DNA from: 2-02-FULL-44-35 sp964629505
GTDB taxonomy: Bacteria; Patescibacteriota; Minisyncoccia; Phycocordibacterales; DSPV01
Direction: 5' to 3'
Length of the DNA: 12,551 nucleotides
Assembly: GCA_964629505.1 (NCBI GenBank)
Contig: CAZVQR010000019.1
Coordinates: 1 to 12,551, forward strand
A model generated the notes under the pieces. That model saw only the letters and a list, made by a program, of their open reading frames with translations, had not been told where the DNA came from and did not search any database. Both the position numbers and the translations under genes were made by a program. Shown in pieces: positions 12,548 through 12,551 of this stretch (the stretch's first letter is position 1; every line of letters begins with the position of its first letter).

Positions 12548-12551
12548 AACT

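Noticed and set aside
1..12551. Recoding of UGA as glycine or tryptophan
   Set aside because: UGA ends pilN, folD and nusG at the expected family C-termini, and no family needs read-through of an in-frame UGA.
1..12551. CRISPR array, tRNA, rRNA, transposase or phage genes
   Set aside because: No regularly spaced repeats, cloverleaf-like intergenic sequence or matching proteins are visible; all gaps are under about 135 nt.

Overview
This window looks like a chromosomal segment of a Candidate Phyla Radiation bacterium (Patescibacteria, most likely Parcubacteria or a near relative). The grounds are indirect: a compact secretin-free type IV pilus (T4P) operon, short or trimmed housekeeping proteins, an EF-P without the canonical PGKG tip loop, and almost no Shine-Dalgarno sequences. 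TGA ends pilN, folD and nusG, so the standard bacterial code applies, not the UGA=Gly code of Gracilibacteria/Absconditabacteria. No rRNA is present, so the assignment is an inference.

Layout, left to right. (1) Positions 3-6908, + strand: T4P assembly operon. It runs pilM (3' part only), pilN, pilO, a small PilP-like membrane protein, pilB (extension ATPase), a CheY-like receiver, pilT (retraction ATPase), a hicB-hicA toxin-antitoxin pair, then pilC (platform protein). (2) Positions 6930-7916: two type IV prepilin genes, each with its own promoter and separated by a very strong intrinsic terminator. (3) Positions 7975-9621: folD (one-carbon metabolism) and an anchored SIMPL/DUF541 protein. 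(4) Positions 9631-10819: secE-nusG-rplK, the conserved translocase/transcription/ribosome cluster, behind a TTGACA promoter; secE is only 59 aa. (5) Positions 10870-12531, - strand: recA then efp, convergent with the rplK cluster.

How the genes work together: PilM/N/O plus the PilP-like protein would form the cytoplasmic ring and alignment complex. PilC anchors the two motors, PilB and PilT, and the two prepilins supply fibre subunits. Having both motors implies pili that extend and retract (twitching, attachment or DNA uptake). The receiver gene between the motors suggests phospho-control of pilus dynamics. The absence of PilQ from the operon fits a single-membrane envelope.

The most unusual signals are: an EF-P whose modifiable lysine loop is replaced (MQQR); an in-frame palindromic insertion in the same gene that encodes extra residues; a recurring arrangement in which a -10 hexamer sits 6-10 nt before the start codon, implying (nearly) leaderless mRNAs; a HicBA module inside the pilus operon; and a PilB that has lost half of its zinc-site cysteines. 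I found no CRISPR array, tRNA, rRNA, insertion sequence or phage gene.
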